Positions 63,687 through 64,000 of a stretch of DNA of 64,000 nt are shown here, one piece after another. Position 1 is the first letter of the stretch; each line of letters starts with the position of its first letter. The notes under the pieces were generated by a model. The model ran no database searches and had not been told where the DNA came from. It worked only from the letters and a program-made list of their open reading frames with translations. Location: NCBI RefSeq assembly GCF_000633455.1, contig NZ_AYMG01000010.1:1-64000 (forward strand), written 5' to 3'. Source of the DNA: Pedobacter jeongneungensis. Its GTDB lineage: Bacteria > Bacteroidota > Bacteroidia > Sphingobacteriales > Sphingobacteriaceae. The translations under genes and the position numbers were made by a program.

Positions 63687-64000
63687 TTACTCGTATTTAA
63701 GTGCATCTACCGGATTTGCTTTTGCCACCTTGACAGATTGTATACTTACCGTAAGTATTGCTATAATAACCGACAGGCTAACCGCAGCAATAAACGGTAG
63801 CGCAGAAACCGAAATGCGGTATTCATAGCCCGATAGCCATTTGTTAATAATAATATAGGCCAACGGAAAAGCAATCAGGTTTGCAATGGCAACCAGTTTT
63901 ATAAAATCTTTATTTAATAAGGTAAGGATGTTGGCTGTACTGGCCCCTAAAACTTTACGGATGCTGATTTCTTTTTTACGCTGCTCGGCCATAAATAAGG
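63687..64000 (-). CDS. FtsX/MacB-type permease 7, C-terminal part
   Basis: About 104 residues of the C-terminal end are inside the window; the frame stays open to the edge (the codons read Leu-Phe before Met-Ala-Glu-Gln). The coupling segment KKEISIRKVLGAS and the end PVDALKYE match its neighbours, most closely permease 4. The rest of the gene and the start of the operon lie beyond 64000. Confidence 0.85.
   Translation of the reverse strand, partial: LFMAEQRKKEISIRKVLGASTANILTLLNKDFIKLVAIANLIAFPLAYIIINKWLSGYEYRISVSALPFIAAVSLSVIIAILTVSIQSVKVAKANPVDALKYE

Overview
The window looks like chromosomal DNA of a Bacteroidota member close to Pedobacter (Sphingobacteriaceae). The evidence is a low-GC genome, promoters of the Bacteroidota type TTTG-N19-TAnnTTTG, a short primary sigma factor without region 1.1, a Rho factor with a long low-complexity insert, families largely confined to the phylum (DUF2851, DUF4254, DUF4290, DUF4173), and tandem 790-residue MacB-type permeases. 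No transposase, integrase, phage gene or CRISPR array is visible.

Layout. 0.3-8.6 kb: ftsK and lolA, an ankyrin-repeat protein, a DUF2851/PspC cluster, a RelE/ParE-like toxin-antitoxin pair, and pyrF. 9-24.7 kb: housekeeping genes (rho, pssA, folK with an HPt protein, sppA, a PolX-like PHP protein, DUF4254 + glycosyltransferase 9 + SixA, DUF4290 + murA, a cystathionine beta-synthase, dprA). 25-28.5 kb: an S41 lipoprotein protease behind a degenerate HAD protein and a short pre-ATP-grasp-like protein, then LolD. 28.8-33 kb: an accessory membrane-protein locus controlled by a winged-helix regulator, with a repeated operator, then a diiron ferritin-like protein. 33.4-43.6 kb: sucC, a DUF2975/YozG-like locus, rpoD, a minimal ABC ATPase with a small membrane partner, an AMP nucleosidase, and tig-(four-helix bundle)-clpP-clpX. 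43.7-45.2 kb: two identical tRNA-Leu(UAG) units flanking a tandem repeat array. 45.3-47.8 kb: lipoprotein, metal-receptor-like and aspartyl-protease-like genes. 48 kb to the window end: one ABC ATPase preceded by at least seven paralogous FtsX/MacB permeases, the last cut by the window edge.

How genes work together. Lipoprotein handling recurs (LolA, LolD, several lipoproteins). Protein quality control is concentrated in tig-clpP-clpX, sppA and the S41 protease. Cell-wall and envelope synthesis appear as murA, pssA and the GT9 cluster. The most unusual organisation is the permease array sharing one ATPase. Other notable signals are a set of genes with TAnnTTTG exactly 4 nt before ATG (predicted leaderless mRNAs), an inverted-repeat operator shared by two sites around the winged-helix gene, degenerate active sites in the PolX-like and HAD-like proteins, a natural Cys-to-Asp MurA, and many dispersed palindromic repeats between genes.
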